Shown here: positions 26,281 through 36,258 of the stretch, piece by piece | How positions within the stretch are numbered: the stretch's first letter is position 1 | Layout: every line of letters begins with the position of its first letter | Assembly (NCBI GenBank): GCA_025997475.1 | Contig: BNUQ01000002.1 | Coordinates: 48,465-112,464 of the forward strand | Length of the DNA: 64,000 bases | Direction of reading: 5' to 3' | DNA from: Planctomycetales bacterium | GTDB lineage: Bacteria; Planctomycetota; SZUA-567 | Notes under the pieces: generated by a model | Seen by the model: only the letters and a program-made list of their open reading frames with translations | Databases searched by the model: none | What the model was told of the DNA's origin: nothing | Translations under genes and position numbers: made by a program

Positions 26281-29200
26281 ATGAATGCGGCTCGCCATTT
26301 TATCGCCAAGTGCCGGCGGAAAGGTTACAGCGACGACAAAATTCGGACGGCGGCGGCGGGGAAATCCGTCATTCTGCGCGACGAGATTCTCGTGCGGTTA
26401 GCCGCCAATCCGGCGGACAATTTTGCGGCGGCGTTTGCCGGCGACGAGGTCTTCGTCGTCGCCGAGCCGACCGGCTCATTGGCAAGCGAGAGTATCGGCG
26501 AACCGGCGAGCGTTACCGCCGTCGCCACGGACGACGCGGACGACGATGCGGAAATTGCGGACGCCGCCACCGTCGAAGCGATTGCGGAAGAAATCGCGGA
26601 CGCGGTGGGCGTTGCGGCGGCGGACCTGCCGGTCGCGGAAACTCCTGTCGAGGACACTTGTGTCGAAGACACTTGTGTCGAAGACGCTTGTGTCGAAGAC
26701 GCTTCTGTCGAGGACACGCCGGTCGCCACGGTCGAACAGATTGACGATTTCCCGCCGCTCGACGCGGAATTGGCGGAGTCGCTTGCCGCCGCCGTCGAAC
26801 CCGAATCTGTCGAATCGGAAAATTCCGACGACCTCTACGCCGGATTTGCCGCGGGCGATGAAAGCGGTTTTCGCGACGATGCCGCGGACGTTTCTACGGA
26901 CGTTGCCGCCGCCGAAGCCGTAGTCGAAACCGCGCGCGCCGCGTCCGAAATTATTCCCGAGAGTATCCCCGAAATCACCGCGGAAATCGCTTTGACGGTT
27001 ACGCCGTCAAGCACCGCGACGCCGGTTGCGCCCGCGCCGACGCCGTTAGCGGACATAATTTTTACTATCGAAGAACGGGTTGATTTGGCGTCCGGCTTTT
27101 TCGACGACGCGCCCGTTGCGGCAATTCCGGTCGCAATCGCCAAGCAAACCGCGCCGATAGAAGCCGTCTCGGTAGAAGCCGTCTCGACGGAATCCGTCTC
27201 GGCTAAACTCGTTCCGACGACTTTGGCGGAGCAATTGGCGGCGCCATACGTCGCCAGCGGCGTGCCGGTGCCGCAATTGGCAATTATCACGCCGGTCGCC
27301 ATCCCGCTACCGAAAAAGCGGCGGAGTAAAAATGACCGCGCGCGCCCGCTCAATCCGCCGTATGCGATTAGCCAAGACGAAACGAGAAAACGGTTGGAAA
27401 GTTTGCGCGTGCTCGACGTGGAATCTGAGGCGTTAAGGATTGATTTTGCCGCCGAGTTGGCGGCGCAAAAAAACGACGACTGGCGCGGCGCGGTCGAGGA
27501 CTTTGACGACCTCGCGCGTCCGGCGGCGGACGTGTTGCCGCTCGCGGCGGACGAAACCGAAGAATTGCGCTTGGAAAACGCCCGTTGGCAACGCGATTGG
27601 CAAGAGGCGGCGGACGGTTATTTGATGTTGACGCTCGAATTGCAAGCCGCGCGGGAAACCGTCGGCGCGCGCGACGCGCAAATCGCGCAAATGCAAGCGG
27701 CGACGGCGCTCAGCCAAACGGCGGCGCTGGCGGCAATGGGCAATCGTTACGACGTCATCAAAGCGGCGAATGAAAACGAACTTGCCGAACTCGCGGCGTT
27801 GCGCGCGCAAATCGCGGCGGCGCAAGCGCGTTACGACGAGCGGGAGCGGGAAATTGCGACGTTGCAAATGCGGTTAGAGGCACAGCAATGCGCGACGCAA
27901 ATCGCCGAAACGCAAATCGAAGCCGAAACGCAAGCCCTCGCCGCCGGCAAGACGGCGAACGACAACTTGCGCTACACGACCGCGCAACTTGAACGCGAAG
28001 TCGCGGCGTTGCGGCGGAGTGTGCTGGCGAACGACCGCGCGTTTATCGAACAGGCGGGCGAGACGCGGCGCTGGCGGCAGACGGCTGACGAAGCGTTGGA
28101 CGACGCGGCGGCGGTGGCGGCGCTTAACGCCGATTTGCAACGGGAAAACGCGGTGTGGGCACGGCAGGCGGCGGCGGCGACGGAAGCGCTGAACGACGCG
28201 GCGGCCATCAACGCCGATTTGCAACACGAAAACACGCTGTTGACGCGGCAGGCGGCGGCGTCAACGTGGAAAATGGAATCGCAATACGTTGACCAGTTGG
28301 CGGGATTGAGCGCCGAATTTGAAGCGACGGCGGCGCGGCTCGCGCAAACGGAAGCGGAAAATTCGGCGATGAATATGAAGTTGGAAACCGTCAATCTGGC
28401 GATGGAAGTGATGAACGAACGCTACGAAGAATTGGAGCGCGAATACAACGTGCTGACCAACGAAACGGTGCCGAATTTGCAGAAGGACAAAGAGGATTTG
28501 GTAACGCTCGTCGGCGACGAATTTTCGCGGGCGGAGGAATACGGGCGCGCGATTTCGGTCAAGAGTCGCCGTTCGTCTTACGCGATTGTCGCGGCGGCGG
28601 CGGCGTGCGTGGCGGTGGCGATTACGCCGTTTTTCGCCATGAGCGCGTGGGAGACGAAAGAGCGCGAGTTGAAAAACGCTTACGCCGAAAAAATCGAAGT
28701 CGTCGAAGAGCGCCTCGCCGCCGAAAATCAACAGTTGCTCGCGTTGCGCGACGAAAGAAATCATTGGCAGGCGGCGTTGGAGCAGACCGGCGCCGAACGG
28801 CAAACGTGGCGTCAGCGCGCCACGAATTTGCAGACGGAATTGCGGTCGAGCCGCGAAGAAATCGCGCAACTGAAAGAAATCGGGGCGGCGCGGGAAGTGG
28901 CGCTGACGCGCTGGCAGGAAGCGGCGCAAAAACACGAAGCGCCCGCGGAAACGCCGGTGGCGAACAGTGAGCATTACAACGGCATTAGCGGCATCGACGA
29001 ATGGCTCGACTCTTCGCGCCGGCAGTCGGTGTTAACGACGCGGGCGGAACCGGCGCTCGTCGCCGCGGACGCGGACGACGCGCTGACGGCGAGCGTCGGC
29101 ATGGTGGAAATGAAAACGGTAATCGTGCGGCGGGGCGAGGGCTTAAGCCAAGTCCTCTGGCGGGTGTGCGGGCGCAACAATCCGAAATTGGTCGCGCAAG

Positions 29201-29310
29201 TCGCCCGTTACAATCGCCTGCACGCCGACGCGAAAGGCAATCCGGTGCTGAAAGTCGGGCAGGAAATTCGCGTGCCGTCGGCGGCGAGCGTCGCGATGTT
29301 GACGAATTGA
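26281..29310 (+). CDS. Coiled-coil membrane protein with C-terminal LysM domain
   Basis: A 1009-residue protein starting after AGGAGGGACATCG. The first 350 residues are acidic and low-complexity. They contain five VEDxx units (VEDTC, VEDTC, VEDAC, VEDAS, VEDTP) from a 15-bp repeat at 26647-26721, and a VEAVS-type repeat at 27157-27204. Residues about 370-760 form long coiled coils (EELRLENARWQRDWQEAADGYLMLTLELQAARETVGARDAQIAQMQ...). One transmembrane helix follows (SYAIVAAAAACVAVAITPFFAM), then a further coiled coil and a LysM-like domain near 940-1000 (VIVRRGEGLSQVLWRVCGRNNPKLVAQVARYNRLHADAKGNPVLKVGQEIRVPS). LysM binds peptidoglycan or chitin-like glycans. The predicted layout is a large cytoplasmic coiled coil anchored to the wall, suggesting a structural or division-related role (inference). 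A terminator follows. Confidence 0.75.
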   Translation: MNAARHFIAKCRRKGYSDDKIRTAAAGKSVILRDEILVRLAANPADNFAAAFAGDEVFVVAEPTGSLASESIGEPASVTAVATDDADDDAEIADAATVEAIAEEIADAVGVAAADLPVAETPVEDTCVEDTCVEDACVEDASVEDTPVATVEQIDDFPPLDAELAESLAAAVEPESVESENSDDLYAGFAAGDESGFRDDAADVSTDVAAAEAVVETARAASEIIPESIPEITAEIALTVTPSSTATPVAPAPTPLADIIFTIEERVDLASGFFDDAPVAAIPVAIAKQTAPIEAVSVEAVSTESVSAKLVPTTLAEQLAAPYVASGVPVPQLAIITPVAIPLPKKRRSKNDRARPLNPPYAISQDETRKRLESLRVLDVESEALRIDFAAELAAQKNDDWRGAVEDFDDLARPAADVLPLAADETEELRLENARWQRDWQEAADGYLMLTLELQAARETVGARDAQIAQMQAATALSQTAALAAMGNRYDVIKAANENELAELAALRAQIAAAQARYDEREREIATLQMRLEAQQCATQIAETQIEAETQALAAGKTANDNLRYTTAQLEREVAALRRSVLANDRAFIEQAGETRRWRQTADEALDDAAAVAALNADLQRENAVWARQAAAATEALNDAAAINADLQHENTLLTRQAAASTWKMESQYVDQLAGLSAEFEATAARLAQTEAENSAMNMKLETVNLAMEVMNERYEELEREYNVLTNETVPNLQKDKEDLVTLVGDEFSRAEEYGRAISVKSRRSSYAIVAAAAACVAVAITPFFAMSAWETKERELKNAYAEKIEVVEERLAAENQQLLALRDERNHWQAALEQTGAERQTWRQRATNLQTELRSSREEIAQLKEIGAAREVALTRWQEAAQKHEAPAETPVANSEHYNGISGIDEWLDSSRRQSVLTTRAEPALVAADADDALTASVGMVEMKTVIVRRGEGLSQVLWRVCGRNNPKLVAQVARYNRLHADAKGNPVLKVGQEIRVPSAASVAMLTN

Positions 29311-29354
29311 CCCCCGATAACCGCGGCGCGGCGAGCGTTTTTAACGAGCGTTAA

Positions 29355-29390
29355 TGAAAAAATCCGCGCCTTCGTGCGCGGATTTTTTTT
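29355..29390 (+). terminator. Rho-independent terminator after the LysM gene
   Basis: Stem ATCCGCGC (29362-29369) / GCGCGGAT (29376-29383), extended by A/T pairs, with loop CTTCGT and eight T. Confidence 0.9.
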
Positions 29391-29410
29391 CGTGGGACAA
29401 ATTATAATCA

Positions 29411-29496
29411 TTACGAATTGGTTTGCGGAAAAGTCATTGGCGTAAATACATAACCGTTCGCGTTTCGGTAAAACAAATCCGCAAACCAATTCGTAA
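29411..29496. repeat. 86-bp element with perfect 19-bp inverted repeats
   Basis: TTACGAATTGGTTTGCGGA (29411-29429) and its exact complement (29478-29496) flank 48 bp. Related sequence, CGAATTGTTTTGCGGAAAG preceded by ATATACTC, recurs at 63873-63905. Confidence 0.75.
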
Positions 29497-29528
29497 CGAG
29501 TATATCGGTATGAGTAAGTTGCATTTAA

Positions 29529-30368
29529 TTATTTCGCTTGCCAACGAAAGCCGTCGCCATTTTTTTCTACGGTGCCGATAGCGGGGTAGTGCAAGTGCAT
29601 TCCGGCGACGGGGATTTTTTCCCGCGCGACGTATTCTAAAATCTGTCGGCGGGTCGCGGCGGCGGCGACGGGGTCGGAGTCGTAAATAACCGAGACCTCC
29701 GGCACCGGAAATTGAATTGCCGGCACGTGGAACAAATCCCCCCCAATCAATAATTTTTCCCCGTTCGACGCCAACAAATAAACCGTGTGTCCGGGCGTAT
29801 GACCGAACGCCGCAATCGCGGTAATGCCGTCCGCCACCGCCACCGCGTCGCCGTCATACGCCGCCGGCTTGAATGTCCGTAAACGCCCGGCGTAGGGCGC
29901 GAGCGCGGCGACGGTGGCGGCATTGCCGCTCCCCCAAACCTGCTCCGGTTGCGATAAAAATAATTCCGCGTTCGGGAAACGCGCGGCGCCGCCCGTTGAC
30001 AAGCCGCCGATGTGGTCGCCGTGCGTGTGGGTGATTAACACGGTGTTGACCTGCTCCGGCTCCACACCGACGCCGCGCATTCCGTCGATAATCGCGCCGC
30101 CGAAACCGGTATCAATCAGGATATTTTTCTCGCCGTTTTTCACGAGAAAGGCGTTGATTTCCATCGGGAATTTTCCGTCCGGCAGATAACGTTTAATCGC
30201 GTCGCGCGTGCCTTTGCCATCGACCAAAATTCCCGTCCCGCCGGTGCTTCGCGTTTCGACCAAAGTAAAGACCTCCATCGCCCCGACTTTGTAGGCATAC
30301 ACCATCTCGGCGGCGCTCCCCGTCGCCATCGCCGCCAACAATAAACCGCTCGCCAAAAGTGTTTTCAT
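29529..30368 (-). CDS. Exported metallo-beta-lactamase-fold hydrolase
   Basis: A 279-residue MBL-superfamily protein with a signal peptide (MKTLLASGLLLAAMATGSAA), hence periplasmic. Metal-site motifs: 'VLITHTHGDHIGG' (HxHxDH), 'GHTPGHTVYLL' (second His), 'LIGGDLFHVP' (bridging Asp) and a late His in 'PVAGMHLHYPA'. These define an active binuclear zinc hydrolase of the glyoxalase II/lactonase/quorum-quenching group; the substrate cannot be told. The start at 30368 follows GGAGCG. It begins 37 bp after the stop of the giant pseudokinase gene on the same strand, so the two may be cotranscribed. Confidence 0.85.
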   Translation of the reverse strand: MKTLLASGLLLAAMATGSAAEMVYAYKVGAMEVFTLVETRSTGGTGILVDGKGTRDAIKRYLPDGKFPMEINAFLVKNGEKNILIDTGFGGAIIDGMRGVGVEPEQVNTVLITHTHGDHIGGLSTGGAARFPNAELFLSQPEQVWGSGNAATVAALAPYAGRLRTFKPAAYDGDAVAVADGITAIAAFGHTPGHTVYLLASNGEKLLIGGDLFHVPAIQFPVPEVSVIYDSDPVAAAATRRQILEYVAREKIPVAGMHLHYPAIGTVEKNGDGFRWQAK

Positions 30369-30405
30369 CGTCGCGCTCCATTTAATAGTGGACAGTAAGC
30401 CCCCG

Positions 30406-33400
30406 CTACTTCTCCGCCTCATACCCTAACGCCTGCGCTTGCGCGCGATACGCCGCCGCTTTTTCCGCGTCTTTTTCCACGCCGAGTCCTTCGGCGTAAA
30501 TGCGCGCCAGCCGCGCGACGGCGCGCGGGATTTTTTTCACGGCGGCTTTTTCATACCACGCGCGGGCTTGCGCGTAGTCCGGCTCGCCCGTCCAGCCGTT
30601 GTCGTAACTCAAACCTAAATTCAACATCGCGTTGCCGTCGCCCGCCTCCGCCGATTGGCGATACCACTCCATCGCCTTCTCTTTGTCCGCCGCCACGCCG
30701 CGACCGGTGAAAAACGCCACGCCCAAACTGTTCATCGCCGCCGCGTTACCCGCCTCCGCCGCCTGTTGGTAATACTGAAACGCCGGCGCGTAGTCCTTAT
30801 TATGGTTGTAAAGGTTCGCGAGATTGTTGAGCGCTTCGGCGCGCGCCGTCGGCGGCAAGCCGTCCGTTTCGACCGCCCGCTTCAAATCGACCAACGCCAA
30901 TTCCCATTTGTTTTGCGTCATCCGCGTTTTGCCGCGCCAATACAACGCTTCCGCCGACTGCGGGTTTAAGTCCAGCGCGTTGCCGAACAGTTGTTCCGCC
31001 GCCGCGAAATTTTTCGCCAAGAGCGCCCGCCGCCCTTCGTTGACGAGGAGCGCCGCCTGCTCGGCGTTGCTCTCGCCTTCGAGCGCCTCGTTTTCCTGCG
31101 GCGAGGGCGGCAACAGCGGCGGCGCGTCGTCGCGCGGTTTTTCGCGCGCCACGCGGTCGAGCAACGCCAACGTTTCCGCGTCGTTGGCGTAGCCGCGCAA
31201 ATTCAGAATCTCGCGGAAAATCGCCTCGGCGACTTCGTATTGTTTCATCGCCAGCGACCGCCGTCCCTCGCCGAGCATCGCCTGATACTCCGCCGTCAGC
31301 GTCGCCTGTTGCCGGTCGTATTCGGAAATCGCGACCCCCTGCAAATCCATTTTTTCGCCGTCGCGGTTAAATTCTTTGCCCTGCGCCTTGCACGCCGACT
31401 CCAACAACTTCAACGCCTGCTCGTCGTCCTCAAAACCGGACAGGCGCAACGCCGCGCGCGCCAGCGTTTCGCCGCGGATGAAATTGCCGGAGCGGAGCGC
31501 GTCGCGCGTTTCGTTCAACAATTCGTTGAACTCGGCGCGTTGTTGCGGCGTCGCGTCGGCGCGAATTTCCGGTTGTTGATTGTTCGCCGCCGCCAAGCCG
31601 CGTCTCGCCGTCGCGTCGTTTTCGTAGCCCTTTAATTTTCGCGCCAGTTCAAACGTCCGCGTCGCGTCAACCCACGATTTTTCTTTTAGATAAACCTTGC
31701 CGCTGAAAATCAATTTGTCGTAGAGTTCGCGATTTTTCTCGCGCTGTTGCGCTAAATTTTCCGGCGAGTTTTGACTTTCGGTCAAACGGTCGGTCGCCAT
31801 TTTCAACAGCGCCGTCGCCGCCGCGTCGTCCGCAAAATCCTTCCACTGCAAAACATTGTTCAGCAATTGCACCGCCGCGTCGAATTTGCCGTCGTCCATA
31901 AATTGCTTGGCTTGCGTCATCGCCAAATTGTAAGTCGCCATATCGCGCTCCGAGCCGGCGCCGATTTTTTCGTCGGTTTCGTGTTGTTGTTGCCGGTCGT
32001 GTTCGTATTGCGCGATTTTCCCGCCGAGTTGCGGCAACGCTTCGTTCGCCGCGCCGTCGAGCGTCAGCGCGTAGCGATAAAGATACGCGCCGGCGACCCA
32101 TTGCCGGTCGCGCAATTGCGAGGTGGCGTTGCTTAACACGGCTTCAAAATCGGTGAACTTGACCGCGTCGCCGAGTTTGCGTTTGGCTTCGAGCGCGCGG
32201 TTTAAGCCGTCCACGGCTTGCGCGTCGTCGGCGATGCCCGGAATGACCAACGCCAACTGAAACGCCTGTTCCGCGTAGCCCCAATTTTGCAAGGTGAGAT
32301 TTTTCCGCCCTTCGTCGAGCGCCGCCTGATAAAAACGCCGACGCTCCGGCGTGGTCGCAACCGGCGGTTTTGGCGCCGCCGGACGCGAACTCGCCGATGC
32401 CGCCGGACGCGCGGCGGGCGATGCCGGCAACTCGTCCGCGGACGAGTCCGTGCCCAGCGACTCGGCGAGCGCCGGATTGACTTTTTCCAATCCGGCGGCG
32501 GGACTTTTCGGCGACGCCACCGGCGCGTCCGCGGCAAGAAGCAGATTTTGCACTTTGCCGGTCGTGGCGGTTACGCCGCGATTGGCGGTCGGGTCGTCCA
32601 AATAACCGGGCAATTGCAACGCCAACGCGTAATGACGCGAGGCGGCAATAAGTTCGCCGGCGCGCTCCTGCCGCTCCGCCAAGTTAATCAGATAGCGATA
32701 AGGCGCGGAAAAATCCGGCGCCGCCGGCGCGGTCGGTTGCGGCAACGGCAGACGCAGAATCTCCGGCACGAGCGCCGTAAAAGTCGGCAACGCCAGCGCG
32801 AACTCTTCGTTTTGGTCTTCCTGTCCGCCGGCTTGTTCCAAATAACGCGCGGCTTGATTCGGGTCTTTCGGCACGCCGCGCCCGCGCTGATACATATCGG
32901 CGAGACGCGCCGCGGCGCGAACGTCCCCGCGCTCGGCGGCTTGGGTGAAATAATTCGCGGCGAGCGCGTAATCGCGATTGACGCCGGCGCCGCGAAAATA
33001 CATCAGCCCGTTGTTGAACAGCGCGACCGGCAAATCGCCGGCGCCGGTCAACAAGGCGCGCGCCTGTTCGTAGTCGCGTTTGACGCCGCGACCGGTGAGA
33101 TAACACACGCCCAAATTGTTTTTCGCGAGCGCGTCGCCGAGTTGCGCGGCGGCGGCGAACGCGGCGGCGGAGCGCTCGTTGCTCACCTGCCCGCGTAATT
33201 TGCGCCGCTTTTCGGTCAGCCCCAAACCGCCGTCATAATAAATGTAGCCCTGCACGACGGCGGCGGACGCGCTCGCCGGCGACGCACTCGCCGGCGCGGA
33301 ATTTTTATATTTTTCAATCCAGTCCAACGCCGCGTCGTAAGCGCGGGCGTCCAACGCGAGCAACGCCTGCGCCAAAAACGCGGGCGCAAAATTCGCGTCG

Positions 33401-36258
33401 GCGGCGAGGGCTTCGTTAAATTGCGTCTCGGCGTTTTTCGGGTCGGCGGCAAGCGCGAACAACACGCCGCTCGCCCACCGCCACGCCGCCGGTTGCGCGG
33501 CGCCCGTCGCGCCGGAGGCGAAAGTCGCGGCGGCGTCCGCATATTTTTCCTGCGTGATTTGCTCCCGCGCCAATGTCATCTGGTCGGCTAAATCCGCCGC
33601 ACGCTCCCCGCCGGCGCCGGTGGCGACGACTTGCAACACGGCGATTAACGGACGCTCGTCCGGCGCGACTTGCGCGGCGAGCGCGGTTAATTTTTCCGCC
33701 GCCGCCGCGTAGTCCCGATTGCGCCAGTCGCGCAACACCGCCATCAAGTCGGCGTAAACCGGCTCGCGGCGATTGGCGTCGCTCTGACCGGCAATCGCTT
33801 TTTGCCGTCCGGCTAACGCCGTTTCGTCGCCCGCGTAACCCGGAATCGTCAACGCCCGCGCGAAAACGCGCTCGCTGTCCGACCAGCAACCGGCAAGCAA
33901 CAATTCGTTACCGCGCCGCATTAACTCCGCAAATTGCGCGACCGCCTCGCCCTCGTCTTCTTTCCCCTTTTTCCCTTTTCCATCTTCTCGCGCCGCCGCC
34001 TCCGCCAACCGCTTTCCGCGAAGCGCGACTTCGTTTTTTTCGTAACCCGGCACCGCCAGCGCCAAATTGAAAACCTCGATGGCGGCGAGATAATCCTTTT
34101 GCACGAGCAGTTTTTGCGCCTCGGCGAGCGCCGCGTTGAAACTGCCGGCACGGTCGGCGTCGGGATTGGGGTTTTGACTTGCCGCCGTCCGCACTTGTTC
34201 GCGCAAGCGCAACGCCTGCGGATTGTCGCCGTAGCCCTCGACGCTGAGCGCCCACGCGCACGCCAATTCCGCGTCTTCGTATTTTTGCGCGGCGAGATGT
34301 TGCTCGGCTTCTTGTAGCGCGGCGGTGAATTTGCCGGCGCGCGCCTCGGCGAGAACTTTTTGCACGTCGGCGTCGTCGGCGTCCATTCCCGCGAGCAACG
34401 CCGTTTCCGCGTCGGTGTATTTTTTATCGGCGAGCAATTCGCCCGCCTGTTTTAGTAACGCGGCTTTGCGCTCTTGTTTGGCGAGACCGTTTTGCGCGGC
34501 TTGTTTTAGTCCGGCGATTTCCGGCGCGTCGCTTCCCGCTTCGTTAAATTTCGCGAGCGCTCCGGCGTAATCCCGCTCCCGCATCAACGCATTGCCCTCG
34601 GCAATTAAATTGGACGCGACGCTTTCCGCCGGCGCCGTCGCCGCCGGAACCGTTGCCGCCGGTGCCGTCGGCAGAGACGCCGCAACCGTTGCCGGAATTG
34701 GCGCGGATAAAATATCCGTCGCCGGCATCGTTGCCGCCGCCGGAATCGCGGGCAACCCTTCGTCCAACTCAAAGTCCGGCGTCGCGTTCGCCGAAGCGGT
34801 GGGTGCGCCGGTCGCCGGACCGTCGTCCAACTCCAAGTCCGGCGCCGCGTCCGTCGTGGACACACTCACCTTCGCGGTCGAAACCGCTTCGGGAATCGCC
34901 GGCAGGTCGGACAATAAATCAAATTCTCCCGCGCCCCCCGCGCTTCGATTTTCCGCCAACAGTATTTCGCCTTTCGGCGACTCGTCGCGTAGCAACTCGT
35001 TGCGTAGCGACTCGTTGCGTAGCGACTCGTCGCGTAGCGCCATCACCGGACGCGCGGACGCCGGCGGAATGTCAATGCTCACTTCGTTGGCTTGCGGGCT
35101 TGCCCAATCGTCGGCGATGCTTAACGCGATTTTTTCCGCCGGTTTTTGCGGCGAAAACGCCAAGCCGCCGATGATAAAGGCGAAAAATAAAACGGCGGCG
35201 ACGCCCGCGTAGCGCCAAAGATTTCTTTCCCGCGCGGGCGCGGCGTCTTCGACCGGCGAGAGGTCGTCAAGCGGCGCGAGCGGCGCGGACGGCGCGGACG
35301 GCGCGGACGGGAAAAGATTGCCGCTATTCCGTGTTTCGTCGTGATGCCAACTGCATTCGACTTCGGCGGCGACGCTTTCTTCGGCGAGAAATTTATCGAG
35401 GTCGGCGGCAAGTTCGCTCACCGCGGCGTAGCGCGTTGCCATCGCGCCGACGACGATATTGGCAAGACGCGGCGGCACGGTCGGCGGCAACGCGACGCCG
35501 CCGTTTAACAACGCCGAAAACTCCGACCGGTCGGCGGCGCCCGCAAACGGATGTTCGCCGACGGCGAGGAAATACAAAATCGCGCCGAGCGCGTAAATAT
35601 CGCCCGCGACCGTCGGCTCGCCACCGCGCAAAATTTCCGGTGCGACATAACCAAACCGCGCGGGCGAAAACGCCGCTTCGTCATCGACTAACGGCGCGAC
35701 GCCGGTGAGCAACAACCGCGCGTCGTTGGCGGCAAGCCAGATATTTTCGGGACGCAAATCGCCGTGATAAAATTCGCGCGCGTGCAGGTATGAAACCGCG
35801 TCAAGCGTGCGGCGCAGACCGACGAGTTTTTGCGGTAAGGGCAACGCGGTGGCGTCGGCGGGCGCGAAATCTTCGAGCGGCGCCAGCACGACAAACGGGG
35901 GGGCGTCGCGCTCCGGCGCGGCAAAAAGCAAGTTGAGGCGCGGATGGCGCAGATAGACCAGATTGGCGGCGTCGCGCTGAAACCGTTGCCGGTCGGCGGT
36001 CTCGTTGGCGCGGAAAAGCCAGACCTTGCCGGTCGGCGTGGGCAGATTTTGCGCGGCGAGCATCGAGCGCAACGTCGCGGGCGACATCGACGCGAGCGAA
36101 GAGCGCAACCGTCGCGCGGCGGCGGCGCGCCCGCTTATCGGCATCGCGTCGTCAACCTGACTGTAAGCGTAAAGTTCCGCCGCGTCGCAATCGTCGGCGA
36201 CCGCGGCAAAGAGCGAGCCCAAACGCAAATTGCGGAGCAAAGTTTGCTTGGCAAACAT
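30406..36258 (-). CDS. Giant membrane pseudokinase with TPR/Sel1 repeats
   Basis: A 1950-residue protein. Residues about 75-300 align with a Ser/Thr kinase fold: 'FYHGDLRPENIWLA' stands for HRDLKPEN, and 'FGYVAPEILRGGEPTVAGDIYALGAILYFLAVGEHPF' for the APE and D-x-W/Y-S-L-G helices. The glycine loop and VAIK Lys are not recognisable (GKVWLFRA), and the DFG motif is replaced by LLTGVAP. It therefore lacks metal-binding residues and is very likely a pseudokinase. A low-complexity stretch, one transmembrane helix near 344-366 and a Thr/Ala/Pro-rich linker with LRNES units (15-bp repeat, about 34983-35040) follow. The remaining ~1400 residues are outside: many TPR-like pairs (e.g. 'LNAALAEAQKLLVQKDYLAAIEVFNLALAVPGYEKNE') plus Sel1 blocks in the middle and at the end. 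A sensory scaffold is inferred. GGGGA precedes the ATG. Confidence 0.85.
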   Translation of the reverse strand: MFAKQTLLRNLRLGSLFAAVADDCDAAELYAYSQVDDAMPISGRAAAARRLRSSLASMSPATLRSMLAAQNLPTPTGKVWLFRANETADRQRFQRDAANLVYLRHPRLNLLFAAPERDAPPFVVLAPLEDFAPADATALPLPQKLVGLRRTLDAVSYLHAREFYHGDLRPENIWLAANDARLLLTGVAPLVDDEAAFSPARFGYVAPEILRGGEPTVAGDIYALGAILYFLAVGEHPFAGAADRSEFSALLNGGVALPPTVPPRLANIVVGAMATRYAAVSELAADLDKFLAEESVAAEVECSWHHDETRNSGNLFPSAPSAPSAPLAPLDDLSPVEDAAPARERNLWRYAGVAAVLFFAFIIGGLAFSPQKPAEKIALSIADDWASPQANEVSIDIPPASARPVMALRDESLRNESLRNELLRDESPKGEILLAENRSAGGAGEFDLLSDLPAIPEAVSTAKVSVSTTDAAPDLELDDGPATGAPTASANATPDFELDEGLPAIPAAATMPATDILSAPIPATVAASLPTAPAATVPAATAPAESVASNLIAEGNALMRERDYAGALAKFNEAGSDAPEIAGLKQAAQNGLAKQERKAALLKQAGELLADKKYTDAETALLAGMDADDADVQKVLAEARAGKFTAALQEAEQHLAAQKYEDAELACAWALSVEGYGDNPQALRLREQVRTAASQNPNPDADRAGSFNAALAEAQKLLVQKDYLAAIEVFNLALAVPGYEKNEVALRGKRLAEAAAREDGKGKKGKEDEGEAVAQFAELMRRGNELLLAGCWSDSERVFARALTIPGYAGDETALAGRQKAIAGQSDANRREPVYADLMAVLRDWRNRDYAAAAEKLTALAAQVAPDERPLIAVLQVVATGAGGERAADLADQMTLAREQITQEKYADAAATFASGATGAAQPAAWRWASGVLFALAADPKNAETQFNEALAADANFAPAFLAQALLALDARAYDAALDWIEKYKNSAPASASPASASAAVVQGYIYYDGGLGLTEKRRKLRGQVSNERSAAAFAAAAQLGDALAKNNLGVCYLTGRGVKRDYEQARALLTGAGDLPVALFNNGLMYFRGAGVNRDYALAANYFTQAAERGDVRAAARLADMYQRGRGVPKDPNQAARYLEQAGGQEDQNEEFALALPTFTALVPEILRLPLPQPTAPAAPDFSAPYRYLINLAERQERAGELIAASRHYALALQLPGYLDDPTANRGVTATTGKVQNLLLAADAPVASPKSPAAGLEKVNPALAESLGTDSSADELPASPAARPAASASSRPAAPKPPVATTPERRRFYQAALDEGRKNLTLQNWGYAEQAFQLALVIPGIADDAQAVDGLNRALEAKRKLGDAVKFTDFEAVLSNATSQLRDRQWVAGAYLYRYALTLDGAANEALPQLGGKIAQYEHDRQQQHETDEKIGAGSERDMATYNLAMTQAKQFMDDGKFDAAVQLLNNVLQWKDFADDAAATALLKMATDRLTESQNSPENLAQQREKNRELYDKLIFSGKVYLKEKSWVDATRTFELARKLKGYENDATARRGLAAANNQQPEIRADATPQQRAEFNELLNETRDALRSGNFIRGETLARAALRLSGFEDDEQALKLLESACKAQGKEFNRDGEKMDLQGVAISEYDRQQATLTAEYQAMLGEGRRSLAMKQYEVAEAIFREILNLRGYANDAETLALLDRVAREKPRDDAPPLLPPSPQENEALEGESNAEQAALLVNEGRRALLAKNFAAAEQLFGNALDLNPQSAEALYWRGKTRMTQNKWELALVDLKRAVETDGLPPTARAEALNNLANLYNHNKDYAPAFQYYQQAAEAGNAAAMNSLGVAFFTGRGVAADKEKAMEWYRQSAEAGDGNAMLNLGLSYDNGWTGEPDYAQARAWYEKAAVKKIPRAVARLARIYAEGLGVEKDAEKAAAYRAQAQALGYEAEK

